Below, piece after piece: positions 38,900 to 54,010 of a stretch of DNA of 64,000 bases (position 1 is the first letter of the stretch; the number at the start of each line of letters is the position of its first letter). The notes below the pieces were generated by a model, which worked only from the letters and a program-made list of their open reading frames with translations, did not search any database and had not been told where the DNA came from. A program made the position numbers and the translations under genes. This stretch comes from Cacajao melanocephalus (Eukaryota > Chordata > Mammalia > Primates > Pitheciidae). The stretch covers positions 53,421-117,420 of the forward strand of contig CAUYLG010047227.1 of assembly GCA_963573385.1 (NCBI GenBank), read 5' to 3'.

Positions 38900-39130
38900 G
38901 CGTTCAATCTTTGGAAACATGAATTTTCTTTTTTCAAATAGTAGAACTACACTGTGGTTCCTTTTTCACCTCGACTGCTGGGAAGCTCCTGAAGTGCTGG
39001 GTTCTTTACACTTTCTGGTATTCCCTAACAGCCCTACAGAGGACTTTGTACCTAATAGGTTCTATATTGGTTCTTTGTTGCTGCATAAAAATGTCACCAC
39101 AAACGTAGATGGTTAAAACAATACACATTT

Positions 39131-39714
<584 letters not shown>

Positions 39715-40045
39715 TGATTGAGGTGTAGGCCAGGGCTGGAGTCTCATCTGTGGCTTCACTGGGGAATGATCTTCTTCCAAGCTCATGTACTCGGCAGAAT
39801 TCAGCTCTGAGAAGGTTGTTGGGCTGAAGGCATCAGTTTCTTGCTCGTAAGCCGACAAGGAAGGACGTATCCTAGCAGAACTGTCATTACAATTTCATAT
39901 ACACACACATAGTCGTATCCAGCCTGTCATCTTTGCCATATTCTATTAATTAGAAGCAAGTTACAGGCCCCACCCACACCCAAGTCAGGGCGTCTCACAA
40001 AGGCATGGAGACCAGAGGGGTCATGAGCCCACCTTCATGTTGGTT

Positions 40046-40544
40046 GGCCACGGGACCTCACCAGTTATTAGCTGCTGGTCAATTGAAATGCTCCCTTTGG
40101 CAACTGAAGATATCACTGTTACGTGGACCTATGTGTTGTCTCTTCTACAACAACTGTAGCCTCTGCTACAGCGCTGGGCACAGGCAAGTGGGTCAATAAA
40201 TATGAAATGAAGAAATATTATAGGGTGCACATGACTGCTGGAAGGACTTGGCGTTTTCTTCCATCAAGGTAATGATCTGACTGGCATACACTTCTCAGTT
40301 GACAGTTGTGATTTAAAAAACCCATAAAACAACTGTAATAGCCACAACGTAGGAAGTGCAGCAGGCATCGCTGTTATGAATGTGACTCTTCCCTAGAAAA
40401 ATGTCTCCTAAACCCCAGCACCTATTGTTTTCATCCTGCTCTACGGATGAGCTATGTGTATTCACAGCACTTCCTGATTCTGCCTGTGCAAAATTTTATA
40501 AGCACAGTCTAGAAGCACAGGCGCTGGGCTGGGCTGCCACGGTC
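40046..40544. other. Alu-free stretch, no gene assigned
   Basis: AT-rich DNA. A short MIR-like phrase (GCGCTGGGCACAGGCAAGTG, 40171) is present. Confidence 0.4.
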
Positions 40545-40735
40545 AACATGCAGCAGAGCCCCTGCCTGTGTGACCGTGGACGGGCTGCCTCACTTCTTGT
40601 GCCTGTTTTCTCATCTATAAAATGGTGCCCACCTCCCAGGGTGGTTATGTGGGTTAAATGAATTAATATATGTGAACAGCCTGGCAAATAGCAAATACTA
40701 ACTAAGCATTTGCTATCGTTATTGGAAGTTTAATT
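40545..40735 (+). mobile_element. MIR
   Basis: 'CTGTGTGACCGTGGACGGGC', 'TTTTCTCATCTATAAAATGG' and 'GTTATGTGGGTTAAATGAAT' give core and 3' half in order. Confidence 0.88.
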
Positions 40736-40890
40736 CCATTTTTAGGATGCACCAAGATCAGAGCATTCCTCTTTGTTTCTGCTCTCCCGAACTCTGCCTT
40801 TCAAGGGAGGAGAAAACATTCTCACTAGAAGGAAAGTTCTGCAGAGTGTATGTGAGTAGGTGGGAGGTGATGAAGAAGAATAATGCTTCA

Positions 40891-41186
40891 GGCCGGGAGT
40901 TAAGATTACGCTTGTACTCCCAGCACTTTAGGAGGCGAGGTGGGAAGATCATTTGAGCTCGAGAGTTCAAGACTAGCCTGGGCAACATAGCGAGACCCAT
41001 CTCTCTACTAAAAATCCAAAAAATTAGCTGGGTATGGTGGTGTGCGCCTGTAATCCCAGCTACTAGGGAGGCTGAGGCAGGAGGATGGCTTGAGCCCAGG
41101 AAGTGGAGGCTGCAGGGAGCCGGGATCTTATCACTGCACTCCAGCCTGGACAACAGAGTGTGACCTTGTCTCCAAAACAAAAATAG
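40891..41186 (+). mobile_element. Alu, old (J-like)
   Basis: GGCCGGGAGTTAAGATTACG. 'ATCATTTGAGCTCGAGAGTT'. Tail CTCCAAAACAAAAATAG. Confidence 0.95.
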
Positions 41187-41712
<526 letters not shown>

Positions 41713-42117
41713 ACTGACTAGCTCTTTAAACGTGACTTCCTTCCCTGTGCAGGGTGTAGGAAGGAGAGAGGAGATGCCACAGTGCTATCATTTTGGGAAC
41801 TGGATGCCATCCTGCTTACCCCAATATTTTCAGATGAGTCTAAGGAGGCCCTGCTTGTCTGCTCAGTCTAGTCAATATCAGTTGGCATAGTAGATGAGGA
41901 GTTGTGCATCTTGAAGGCCTCCATTGCCATGGCGTTGGGGGGACTGATGGAGGAAGGAAGCAGGTATCTCAGTTAAAGTTCTCCTTATGGGAGGGCTGGG
42001 CCCCCCAGCCAGGGCCTGTGCCTCCACTTCTGGAATCTCCCACAAATTTCACAAGGGCAAAGGGCCTCTGAGTTAGCCTGTTAGCAGCAGTGAATCCAGG
42101 TGTGGGATCAAGGCTTT
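41713..42117. other. Alu-free spacer, no gene assigned
   Basis: Unclassified DNA ahead of the CpG island's last Alu. Confidence 0.4.
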
Positions 42118-42462
<345 letters not shown>

Positions 42463-42579
42463 TAAGAGGGTGGAGAGGGGACGGTCAGAGACACAGGGAC
42501 ACGCGATAGAGCAGGCAAAGCTGACCAAGAGGACACCTGGAGGAAAGGCCCTTCCCGAGCAGCCTGTGGGTTCCCTCAA

Positions 42580-44440
42580 GACTGGTTAGACAAGGGAGCT
42601 GGCGCTCAAAGGGCCGACGGGGCGTTCCCTCCGACTCCGCACAGCAAGACAGCTCTGGGCCTCTGGCCTCTGCGGATCCGGGAGTTCCTCCTGCTCCGTC
42701 CTCGTCTTCCTCTCGCCCGCACTTACGCCACCTGGGATTCCAAAAGCCCCACAGAGGCAGGTGCCCTTCCCCAGCCTGAGCACCCCTGCGAGTCTGGCTT
42801 CTCCTGCAGGGCAAACAGCGTTTCTTACACTTTTCCCGCCAGCATAGCCAGGCGATAGCTGGGAGGCCCCAGGGCGCGCAAAGTCGCAGCGGGCAGAGAC
42901 ACAGACTGAACTCAACCCGGAGCTGGCAGGATCGGTGGCGGACACGCAGTTCCCACGGGCACGGGGGATCTGAGGCTCTGAGCGTGACCTCACTCCCTCT
43001 GATAATCCCCCGACTCCCTCATCCCGCCCTTCTCCTTTCTCCAAGGCCCCTTTTCGGTTTGTCTCCACTTCCTTACTGACAGCGGGGAGGGGATTAGGGG
43101 AGCACCGAGTCGTCCCCCAGCCTTGTCGCTTTCCGCCCGCGGGTGAGCCCACTTTCACGTGGAGGTGGGAGGTGTTTCCGCCCAGGAGCTGCCACGCACG
43201 GTGATCACACAGAGATCTCCCAGCGGCGCCGTGCCGCGTGCGAGCGAGCGGGTTCCCCTCCGCAGTGGGCCAGGCCTCCCAGGGCCCTGACTGCACCGCC
43301 CGCCCCTTGGGGAAAACGCGAGGCCCTTTGCAACTGCGAAGTAGGGGCGACCTCATCCTTTCCAACGTGCAGCCCCCGGGAGGGACTATGGGTGCGGGCA
43401 GCGCCTTTGCGAGATGCCGAAGCGCGCCGGCCCGGTGACCGTCAACTTTGCGCACAATTGTGGGGCTGGGAGGACACAGGCCCTGGAGGCGGGGCAGGAG
43501 ACAGAGCAGCGCGTCTGGAGAGGGCTCGGATCCCCGAAAAAGGACTCGGGGGCAGCCGGGGCGCGGGAGGCTGGGGGTGGGGAGGCGGCTCGCCCCTGCT
43601 CCAATTGAGCCCTGGAAAAACCCCGGCGCGCAGGGAGAGGCGGGCCGGCTCGCCGGCAGACCGGGGACGGCGGGAACAAAGGCGGCCCGAGGCCGGATGC
43701 AGTCATGGAAAAACCCATCAGGGCGCCGGGGTGGGGGCGGCGCGCTCCCGGCAGCCTAGCCGCCCTAGCAGGCCGGCCCGGGCGGGGCTGCTCTCGGCCC
43801 CTGCCCCGAAGCGTGCCTCGCCGAGCAGAAAAATAATCCCTGGCGGGGAGGGGGCGCTGGTCCCCGGGACCAGGAACCAGAAGCTCCCACGTTCCAGGTG
43901 CTGCGCACCGCGTGCTGTCCGCCGCGAGGGGCGGACGGCCCGGGTTGGTACACGCGGGGTACACGCGGCGCTGCACACGGCCACCTGGCTGGCGTGGGGA
44001 GGCCGGCACCTTAGGGGCGCGCACAGACGCAGACGCGTGCGCCGAGGTGCGTCCGGCCGTCGCCGGCTCCTGCATACGCAGGATCACTTGCACGCACGTG
44101 CGCCCACACACGCAAGCTGCTCGCAGCTCTCAGGGCAGAGGGAAGGAAACCGTTGGACAGAGGGGGCCGAAATAAGTGTTCGTTAGGGCGGGTCCCGGGG
44201 CTAGATACAGAACCTCAAGCTGGGGGCGGGGGGCCTTTGAAGAAGCTACAGTTAGGCCCGTCCCTCATTTTACAGGTGCAGGGACTGGGCCTCCCGGGCA
44301 GACTTGCCCAGGTCCCGCCCCGGGGCCAGAATTTCCCTCTGGTGCCGGACGCTGCCGGCTGGAGCCGGGAAGGCGGCCCGACGGGTTTTCCTATAGAGAA
44401 GGAAAGTGTTGGCTCAGGCTGGACCCAGTGACTCGAGGCC
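42580..44440. promoter_or_regulatory. CpG island, probable promoter
   Basis: Alu-free and very CpG-dense between about 43,120 and 44,150 (CGGCGCCGTGCCGCGTGCGA, GCGTGCGCCGAGGTGCGTCC), with many GC boxes. Long frames are open on both strands (for example 43143-44186 plus, 42586-43455 minus), as expected of stop-poor GC-rich DNA. I recognise no exon, so direction and gene are unknown. Confidence 0.8.
44250..44345 (-). mobile_element. Possible MIR inside the CpG island
   Basis: 'CCTCATTTTACAGGTGCAGG' and 'GACTTGCCCAGGTCCCGCCC' resemble the antisense MIR core. Modest. Confidence 0.4.
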
Positions 44441-46442
44441 TTTTCCAGTTGACTTTTTATGAAGAAGGAACTGGGCCCAGAGGCCATAAAAGGAGTTGGT
44501 AGGAGCTGAGAGAAAACGTTGGTGCCTGTTTTGGCCTCAACCGCAGGCTCTTCCTGGTTCAAATGTCCCATTGTTTATTTGTGCTGCTGCCTGCCATGGA
44601 GTGCCGAGGAGCCAAACCTGACCCCGCGGGGTCCCTGGGGTGGGGAAGGGATGTCAAGCAGGACAGGGCTGCAGTGGGGGCTTCCTGCTCTGCCCAGATG
44701 GGGAGGCTGTGGGATGGGTGGCCGATGGGGTTCTCTGGAGAACAATGAAGCAGGTGCCAGGCTTCCAAAAAGTTCAGGTTGGAGAAGGGGCTGCTGGGAT
44801 TGCTGCTGGAACACAGCAGGGGAATGGGTTGTGATGTTGGCCAAGACTCAGAACATAGGATCGGCGGGGGGTGGGGGGGTGGAACCCCGGGAGGCGACAG
44901 GGCCAAATGAGCTAGCATTTGCTTGTGGTTCCATTGGTCACTGACCTTGGAAGCAGATGACCCAGCGCTGCCTGTCCCTGGCCTCTTGATCTCACCCAAC
45001 ATCTTTGGGCCTCTAATTCCTTATCTGTAAAGTGGGAACAGGCGCTCCTCCACAGGGCTGGTTTGGGAATTGAAAATGGGTATAAGTAGGCTTCCGTCCC
45101 GCCTTCCCTTCTCCCTCCCAGTGGGGCAGGGTCGAACTCCTGCCGCCACTCATCATCTCCCGCGTCTTTGCTACTTTCAAAGTCTCTATGCCTGCTCTCA
45201 GGGACTCCTTCCAAGGCCTGGTTTCTCGCGAGCAGGTTTGGCGGGGAGGGGGTAGGCGGGGGCCGGAGGGGGCGGTTCAGTGAAATGGCTGGGGGAGCGG
45301 CGCCCCCTGGTGGCCAGTTGCAGGAGAGCCTGGACTGTTCCTGGGGACAAGCCCAGGCTAACCTTGTTACTGCCGGATGGTGTCTGGCAAGTGAGAACTT
45401 CCCAAGGGCTGACCATGGGGCTCCACTCAGGGAGGCTTCCCTTCTGACTCACTTTCCCCGTCGTGTAAACAGAGAGAATGCTGGTTCCCCACAGCAGCGT
45501 CTCCTCTGCCTTTTCATGGCCCAGCTTCTTTGGCCTCAACAGGCTTCTTGCGGCCAGGAGGAATGGAGGAACCTGGTATTTATACTGTGCCTTACAGCAT
45601 CCAAAGCCCTTCGACACACATGACTTGTTCTGAGCTGTGCTGCAGCGCTAGATGGAGAGAGGGTCGTGGTTCAGAGCAGGGCTCCAGCCCCAGGGGTTCG
45701 TTGGAATCCCGCGTCCTCCATCCAGCTGTGTAACCAGGGTGACCTTCAAAACATTGACTAACCAGTAGGACAGGCGTCGGCCAATCAGAACAGACCCTGC
45801 CACAAACACCAGCTTTAGCCAAACGCGTGTGTCCTGGCGGAAGAGTCTGGAATAACCCCCGCCGCACTGGGCCTTGGTGTCTCCATCTGCAGTATGGGAT
45901 AGTGACGGTACTAGCTCCACCTCACAGGCAAGGAAGGGATTTGCAAACCAGGGACTGGCCAGAGATAGCATCCCAGGGAGCACCAGCCTCCTCCTCTCTG
46001 CCAGAGGTGACACCTCTCAGACTCAGTGACTCAGGGTGGCTGCCACTTTTAAGACTCCCCAACTGAGCCCCCTGTGTGACCTGAGCTCACCTCCTGCTCC
46101 CTCAGGACCTCCTTCTTGGGAGCAGCCTCACCTGTCCCAAGGTACCCACAAAGCCCTGTGGCCGAAGGTTTCCTCTCTGACTCTGGTCCTGATCCTTCTC
46201 CCATGCCTCGGTTCTCCCCTCTCTGCTATTCCCTGAAGCCCCCCTCCCCCCCAGCCAGGCACTTCCCACAGGGAGTCTCCCCCAGAGCCTGCGTGTCCTT
46301 GGCCCACTCCTAGAAGCCCAGAGCCATCCTGCCCCTGCCTCCCTCCGCCCCCAGGCCAGCTGCTTCCCCCACAGCCTCTGGCCACCCCCCTGCCCTTGTC
46401 CCTGGTGCGCCCGCTGGCTTCATCTCCCTAAAACACAGGCTG
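44441..46442. other. Alu-free 2 kb flank of CpG island, no gene assigned
   Basis: GC-rich single-copy-looking DNA with many overlapping open frames. It includes a G-run GGGGGGTGGGGGGG-like patch near 44,866 and the strong CTCF motif at 45,300. MIR-like scraps occur near 45,010 (TTCCTTATCTGTAAAGTGGG) and 45,885 (GGTGTCTCCATCTGCAGTAT). No exon could be defended. Confidence 0.45.
45300..45313 (-). promoter_or_regulatory. CTCF motif, near-perfect
   Basis: The reverse strand reads TGGCCACCAGGGGGCGCCG around this core (CCACCAGGGGGCGC), matching both the core consensus and the favoured flank. It lies ~0.9 kb from the CpG island edge. Confidence 0.75.
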
Positions 46443-46738
46443 CTGGCTGGGCTCAGTGGCTCATGCCTGTAATCCTAGTACTTTGGGAGACTGAGGCGGG
46501 CAAATCAGAAGCTCAAGAGTTCCAGACCAGCGTGGCCAACATGGTGAAACCCCGTCTCTACTAAAAATACAAAACAATTAGCTGGGCGCGGTGGTGCACG
46601 CCTGTAATCCCAGCTACTAGGGAGGCTGAGGCATGAGAATTGCTTGAACCCTGGGAGATGGAGGTTGCAGTAAGCTGATCAGGCCACTGCCCTCCAGCCA
46701 GGGCCACAGAGTGAGACTCTGTCTCAAACAAACAAAAG
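46443..46738 (+). mobile_element. Alu, full-length
   Basis: GGCTGGGCTCAGTGGCTCAT to CTCTGTCTCAAACAAACAAA. Confidence 0.96.
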
Positions 46739-46829
46739 AAACCACACACGGCTGCAGGGCTGCAGTACTCCCCGTCTCAGAAGCCTTCAGTGCCACCTCT
46801 TGGCCCTCCCAATCCAACCCGCACTTGAA

Positions 46830-47070
46830 TCATCATCACAGTTACCATTTACTGAGTGCCCCCCACCTTTCCCCTGTGCCAGGCACTCTACTAAGTAAGC
46901 GTTTTATATGTGTTATCTCATTTAATCTCCCCCCCCTAGCTGGCACATCTATTATTATCCCCACTTTGTAGAGGCTCAGAGAGTTAAGTAAAATAACTTG
47001 CCCAAGGTCGCCTAGCTCGTGGGAGCCAGAGCCAGAATTCAGCCTTATGCTACCTAACTCCCCATTGTTT
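46830..47070 (-). mobile_element. MIR, nearly full
   Basis: 'GTGCCAGGCACTCTACTAAG', 'TATTATTATCCCCACTTTGT', 'AACTTGCCCAAGGTCGCCTA', 'CAGAGCCAGAATTCAGCC'. Confidence 0.92.
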
Positions 47071-47080
47071 GGCCAGCTGA

Positions 47081-48597
<1,517 letters not shown>

Positions 48598-48662
48598 TCC
48601 AAAACCAAAAAACCTAATGGCCAAAAAAGAAACAAAAACCCCAAACCTAACAGCCATTTCAT

Positions 48663-48696
48663 AGAACACTTCCAGAAATACTTCCAAAAATGCTCA
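48663..48696. repeat. Inverted partner of 51,162-51,195
   Basis: AGAACACTTCCAGAAATACT plus TCCAAAAATGCTCA. The reverse complement of 51162-51195 agrees at 32 of 34 positions. Confidence 0.75.
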
Positions 48697-48880
48697 CGTG
48701 CCAAACAGTAGGTGGTTCGTGTGAGGAATTCATTCTCTGTCTGGTGGCCAGTGATGCCTGAAGCAGGTAAAGATTCCACAACTGCCCTGCTTAGAACCAT
48801 CTGACATTCCCACCTCACTCACAACAAAAGCTAGATTCTTCTTCAAGGCCCTGCATCCTCTGGTCCCGCTTGGTCCTGCC

Positions 48881-49216
<336 letters not shown>

Positions 49217-49218
49217 TA

Positions 49219-49302
49219 ATTTACCTTTCGTTCCCTTGAACCCAACACCTTAATTTCATTCCCACCTAAAAGCTTTGAACTGGCCTGGTTAATGTTCGTC
49301 TT
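49219..49302. repeat. Inverted repeat, left arm (84 bp)
   Basis: Reverse complement of 50481-50564 with five mismatches (94%). Shared block CCCTTGAACCCAACACCT. Here it is part of the L2 copy. Confidence 0.93.
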
Positions 49303-49595
49303 TCAACTTATCTAGTGACTGGCCTCTGATTCAGACATGGCTCCTCAGAAAGACCTTCTGTGACCCAGAGGAAGTTTGATGTAAAGCAGGTGCCCCCAGT
49401 CACAATCAGATTCTCTGCTATATCATTCCGTGGTATGATGCTTAGTGTCACTGCATTAAATCTTTGGTTGCTTCTTGCCTGCTCATCTGCAGGACTGCGG
49501 TCCATGAGGGCAGGGGTGTCTGCTTCATTTTGCTTTACCATCAGCACCCAGAATAGCATCTGGCGCATTGGAGGCCTTCAAAGAGGATCTGCTGA

Positions 49596-50149
<554 letters not shown>

Positions 50150-50702
50150 TGGGTCTTGTATTATTGTCCCGAGTTGGGGCAAGGTGGGGATGGACCTTTC
50201 CAGACCTGGTCACTCATCAGGATGCCACTGCTCACCAGTCACAGAGTGAACCCACGAGGGGGAGAGGTGGGCTTTCGAGAGGCATTCCCTCTGGTCAAGG
50301 CCATCTCTGGAGGGATCTGACAGCAGAGAGCCATCTTGTCTGAGGCCAACAGCCCTGCAGTCCTGTGGGGCACCTGGGCAGCCCAGCAAGCTGCCCAGCA
50401 CGTGGCACTGAGACAGGAGGGCAGGATCCAGATAAGCTGGAAGAGAGCTCAGAGCGCGCAGGGATCCTTGCAGAGACTGGAAGACGAACATTAACCAGGC
50501 AAGTTCAAAGCTGTTGGGTGGGAATGAAATTGAGGTGTTGGGTTCAAGGGAACAAAAGGTAAATGGCCTGACGCCAGGGTGGGGACAAACCCAGGTGAGC
50601 CAAGGCAGAAGTTCCCTTCCCTGGCTTCCCAAGGGCAGAGTGAGACAAATCATGGGCATGACATGGACCTTAGGAGGCCGCAAACATGTCCTTGACTTTC
50701 GT
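50150..50702. other. Alu-free stretch holding an inverted-repeat arm
   Basis: Non-L2 single-copy-looking DNA except for the 84 bp arm. A donor-like CCCAGGTGAGCC is at 50,590. No gene assigned. Confidence 0.45.
50481..50564. repeat. Inverted repeat, right arm (84 bp)
   Basis: GACGAACATTAACCAGGC, then GTTGGGTTCAAGGGAACA, the mirror copy of 49219-49302. Its surroundings do not look like L2, so this arm is the likely recipient. Confidence 0.93.
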
Positions 50703-50999
50703 TCTTTTTTTTTTTTTTGTGATGGAGTCTCACTCTGTCGCCCAGCCTGGAGTGCAGTGGCACAATCTCGGCTCACTGCAACCTCTGCCTCCCGATTCAA
50801 GCAATTCTCCTCCTGCCTCAGCCTCCGGAGTAGCTGGGACTACAGACATGTGCCACCATGCCCGGCTAATTTTTTGTATTTTTAGTAGAGATGGGGTTTC
50901 ACTATGCTGGCCAGGCCGGTCTTGAACTCTTGACCTTGTGATCTGCCCACCTTGGCCTCCCAAAGTGCTGAGATTACAGGTGTGAGCTACCGTGCCCAG
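50703..50999 (-). mobile_element. Alu, full-length (Y-like)
   Basis: T run, GTGATGGAGTCTCACTCTGT, 'CTTGACCTTGTGATCTGCCC'. Flanks TTGACTTTCGTT / CTGACTTTCATT. Confidence 0.95.
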
Positions 51000-51496
51000 C
51001 TGACTTTCATTCTTATATATTGTTTTAATGTTGATCAGTGTCAGATTCTCATCTCTTGGCTGCTACATTTCACCTTAGGTAGATGCCCCTGCTACATTTT
51101 CTTCAAGAGCAAGTATTATTCAGCTGAAAACAGGCAGGCAAACTTCCAGTGCTGGCAGCATTGAGCATTTCTGGAAGTGTTTCTGGAAGTGTTCTGTGGT
51201 CTTTGATGGGAAACAACTGGGCACCACCCTGATGTCTAGTGGACCTCTCTGAGGATGCCCTGGACTTCCAGCAGCATCCAGTGGGCAGGCCAGAGAGATC
51301 CCAGGAACTGGCCAGCAAGTGGACCCTGAATGAGGGAAGAGGTGGATGGTGCCCGGGAAGGAGACTGGCTTGGTGGCTTGGTGTCCTGGACTTGCCATCC
51401 TGGCCAGCTTCATGAGCCTATGACCTGTGCAGTCACATAGGTCTCATCCTTAGTTTGATGGTCTCCTGATATTGTCTTGAAATCCATAATTTTATT
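51000..51496. other. Alu-free stretch, no gene assigned
   Basis: Contains the 34 nt motif at 51162-51195 with tandem TTTCTGGAAGTG units. No recognisable product. Confidence 0.4.
51162..51195. repeat. Inverted partner of 48,663-48,696
   Basis: TGAGCATTTCTGGAAGTGTT plus TCTGGAAGTGTTCT. Confidence 0.75.
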
Positions 51497-51511
51497 TTAA
51501 GACAGAGTCTT

Positions 51512-52191
<680 letters not shown>

Positions 52192-53150
52192 CTCTTCATA
52201 ATTTTTTAACAAAGGGCTTCAAATTTTCAATTTGCACTGGGTTCCACAAATTATGTAGGTGGGCCTGCTCAGCAGCTCTGGTTCCTGGGCCCAGGACTGG
52301 TTTCCGACAATTAGGGATTGTCTGGGAGAGACTGGGGAACCTCGATGGGATGTGGGCTTGGGTGCATACTTGGACAGGCCCTGCAGTCCCTGAGCATCAG
52401 TGTCCTTGTGCATGAAACAACGGGTCATGGTGCCTGCTCCACTCAGAGAGGAGAGGACGTAGATCTGAGGCTTTTTCAATTGCAGTAGGCGCTCTGATGG
52501 TGGAGTCTGCAGATCTGGCGGTGGAGAATCCCCGTTCTAGAAGCCAGGCTGGAACCACTCTTTCAGAGATGCCAGACACCTCCCACACTCAGAGCCCCGG
52601 GTCAGGCTGTCAGAAGGCAGTCGCTGACTGTTGAGAGACACTGCTGTTTACAGGAATGGGCTGACGCCTCCCTGGGCCCTGGCTCCTGGGCAGGCAGTGG
52701 GTTTGGATGTCAGTGCTTGGCCTGTTGGGCTGGGGGAGGTGGTGGCTCCCTGGAGACAGATCGTGAGGGGCCTGGATGTCACCCTGTAGTGACAGAGTGC
52801 CACTGGGGGAGGAGCCTGAGAGAGGCCTGGGTAGGTAGCATCACTGGGTCTGAGACCCAGTCACAGCGCCCCACGTCTTAAGCCACTGCCACCAGCAGGC
52901 GTGGGCCAGCTCTCAGGCCCAAATTTAGGTCCCTGCTTTATCTTTGCACATCTGATGGTCCTTCTGCTCCTGTCGCATCTTGTTCCTCTTCCACCCCAGG
53001 CTGGAACCTTATCCTCTCTCCTCTGTGGCTGATGCCGCCTGCCTCAGTTTACCCATGTATTGTCACTTTCACTCGTGCATTCACCCTCAGTGGGCAAGGC
53101 TGGGGCCTGTTTCCCACACTGTCCCTCCATGGGTGTAGAACAAGCGGCTA
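52192..53150. other. Alu-free stretch upstream of CpG island, no gene assigned
   Basis: GC-moderate DNA with short frames on both strands (for example 52219-52479 minus). Nothing recognised. Confidence 0.4.
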
Positions 53151-53624
53151 TGCATTTTATTCTAGCATTGCAGCCCAGGGCGCAGGTGTCCAGGCGCCGG
53201 ATGTCACGGGTTCTGAGTGCTAGAGGGGCCTGGCAGCTCCCAAGGGTCTGTGTTTGTTCTCAGTCCCATGAGAAGGCCGTGCTGAGCGCCTACTGTGTGC
53301 CGACGGCGGCGCTGTGGGCCGGGCTGCTGCACACAGAGGCCCCTTTCTTCAGTGAGTTTACTCAGGAGCACTTTTATAAACAGGACAAACCCTGCCGGGC
53401 CAGGGGCTTCCCAGGCAGGAGTTGGGAGAAGGCCGGGCGTCCTCCGGAGGGTGCCGCCCCGCCCCGCCCGGGCCCAAGGCCTCTGGGGGCTGAAAGGGCC
53501 TCTGTGTCCCGGCCCCCGCCTGCCCCGGGCCCAGAGCGCATTTCCTCAGCTGCGCCAGACCCTGGAGGCTCCGCAGCTCCTCTGGGGACAGACACAAATA
53601 GTTCCCGGCCCAGCTGCCCGGCCA

Positions 53625-53639
53625 GTTGCCTTGGGAACC
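53625..53639. promoter_or_regulatory. RFX X-box-like motif 1
   Basis: GTTGCCTTGGGAACC, an imperfect inverted repeat of the RFX type. Confidence 0.45.
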
Positions 53640-53652
53640 AAACTCAATTGTC

Positions 53653-53660
53653 TGACGTCA
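53653..53660. promoter_or_regulatory. cAMP-response element (CRE)
   Basis: Perfect TGACGTCA palindrome inside a CpG island, the setting in which CREB/ATF sites usually function. Confidence 0.7.
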
Positions 53661-53672
53661 CCGGGCCGTCGC

Positions 53673-53680
53673 GTAGCAAC
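53673..53680. promoter_or_regulatory. RFX half-site
   Basis: GTAGCAAC, the conserved half of an X-box, 13 bases from the CRE. Confidence 0.35.
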
Positions 53681-53721
53681 CGGCTCAGCCTCTCCCTCCC
53701 CGCCCAAGCACTGAGATCACG

Positions 53722-53735
53722 GTCGCCATGGAGAC
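53722..53735. promoter_or_regulatory. RFX X-box-like motif 2
   Basis: GTCGCCATGGAGAC, matching the X-box layout GTNRCC-AT-GGNNAC closely. Confidence 0.5.
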
Positions 53736-54010
53736 AGCAGGGCAGGGCTGGCCGGGCTGGGCTGGGCTGGGGGATGGGGCTGGGGGTGCTCGCCCGGCCT
53801 CGCAGGCCCCGCCGGTCCCCCGCGCCCTTAGTCCCGCTCCGGCTTCGGCTCCGACCCGGGAGCTGCTCTTTCCTCGCGGAAGCGGCGCTGCCTCGCCCGC
53901 GGCAGCGCAGACGCCCTGCCTTGCCCTCGGGCTGGCCAGGCCGCCTGTGGCCGGAGAAAGCCCCTTTGTGGCCTGAGTGCGCCCCGCAGCCAGCCGGGAT
54001 TTCTCTCGCA

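Larger units (their letters stand above)
53150..54010. promoter_or_regulatory. CpG island, probable promoter
   Basis: Alu-free and CpG-dense, with GC boxes (CCGCCCCGCCCGGGCCC), a consensus CRE and X-box-like motifs clustered at 53,625-53,735. No TATA box at a sensible place. Long open frames on both strands reflect base composition. A strong-Kozak ATG (GCCGCCATGGGC) lies downstream at 54,129, opening a 75-codon frame I do not recognise. Confidence 0.78.

Noticed and set aside
42586..43455. 289-codon minus-strand frame
   Set aside because: Same compositional effect. No recognisable motif and no clear splice or start support.
43143..44186. 347-codon plus-strand frame in the CpG island
   Set aside because: Overlapping open frames on both strands, Arg/Gly/Ala-rich low-complexity peptide and no domain. 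Explained by stop-poor GC-rich DNA.
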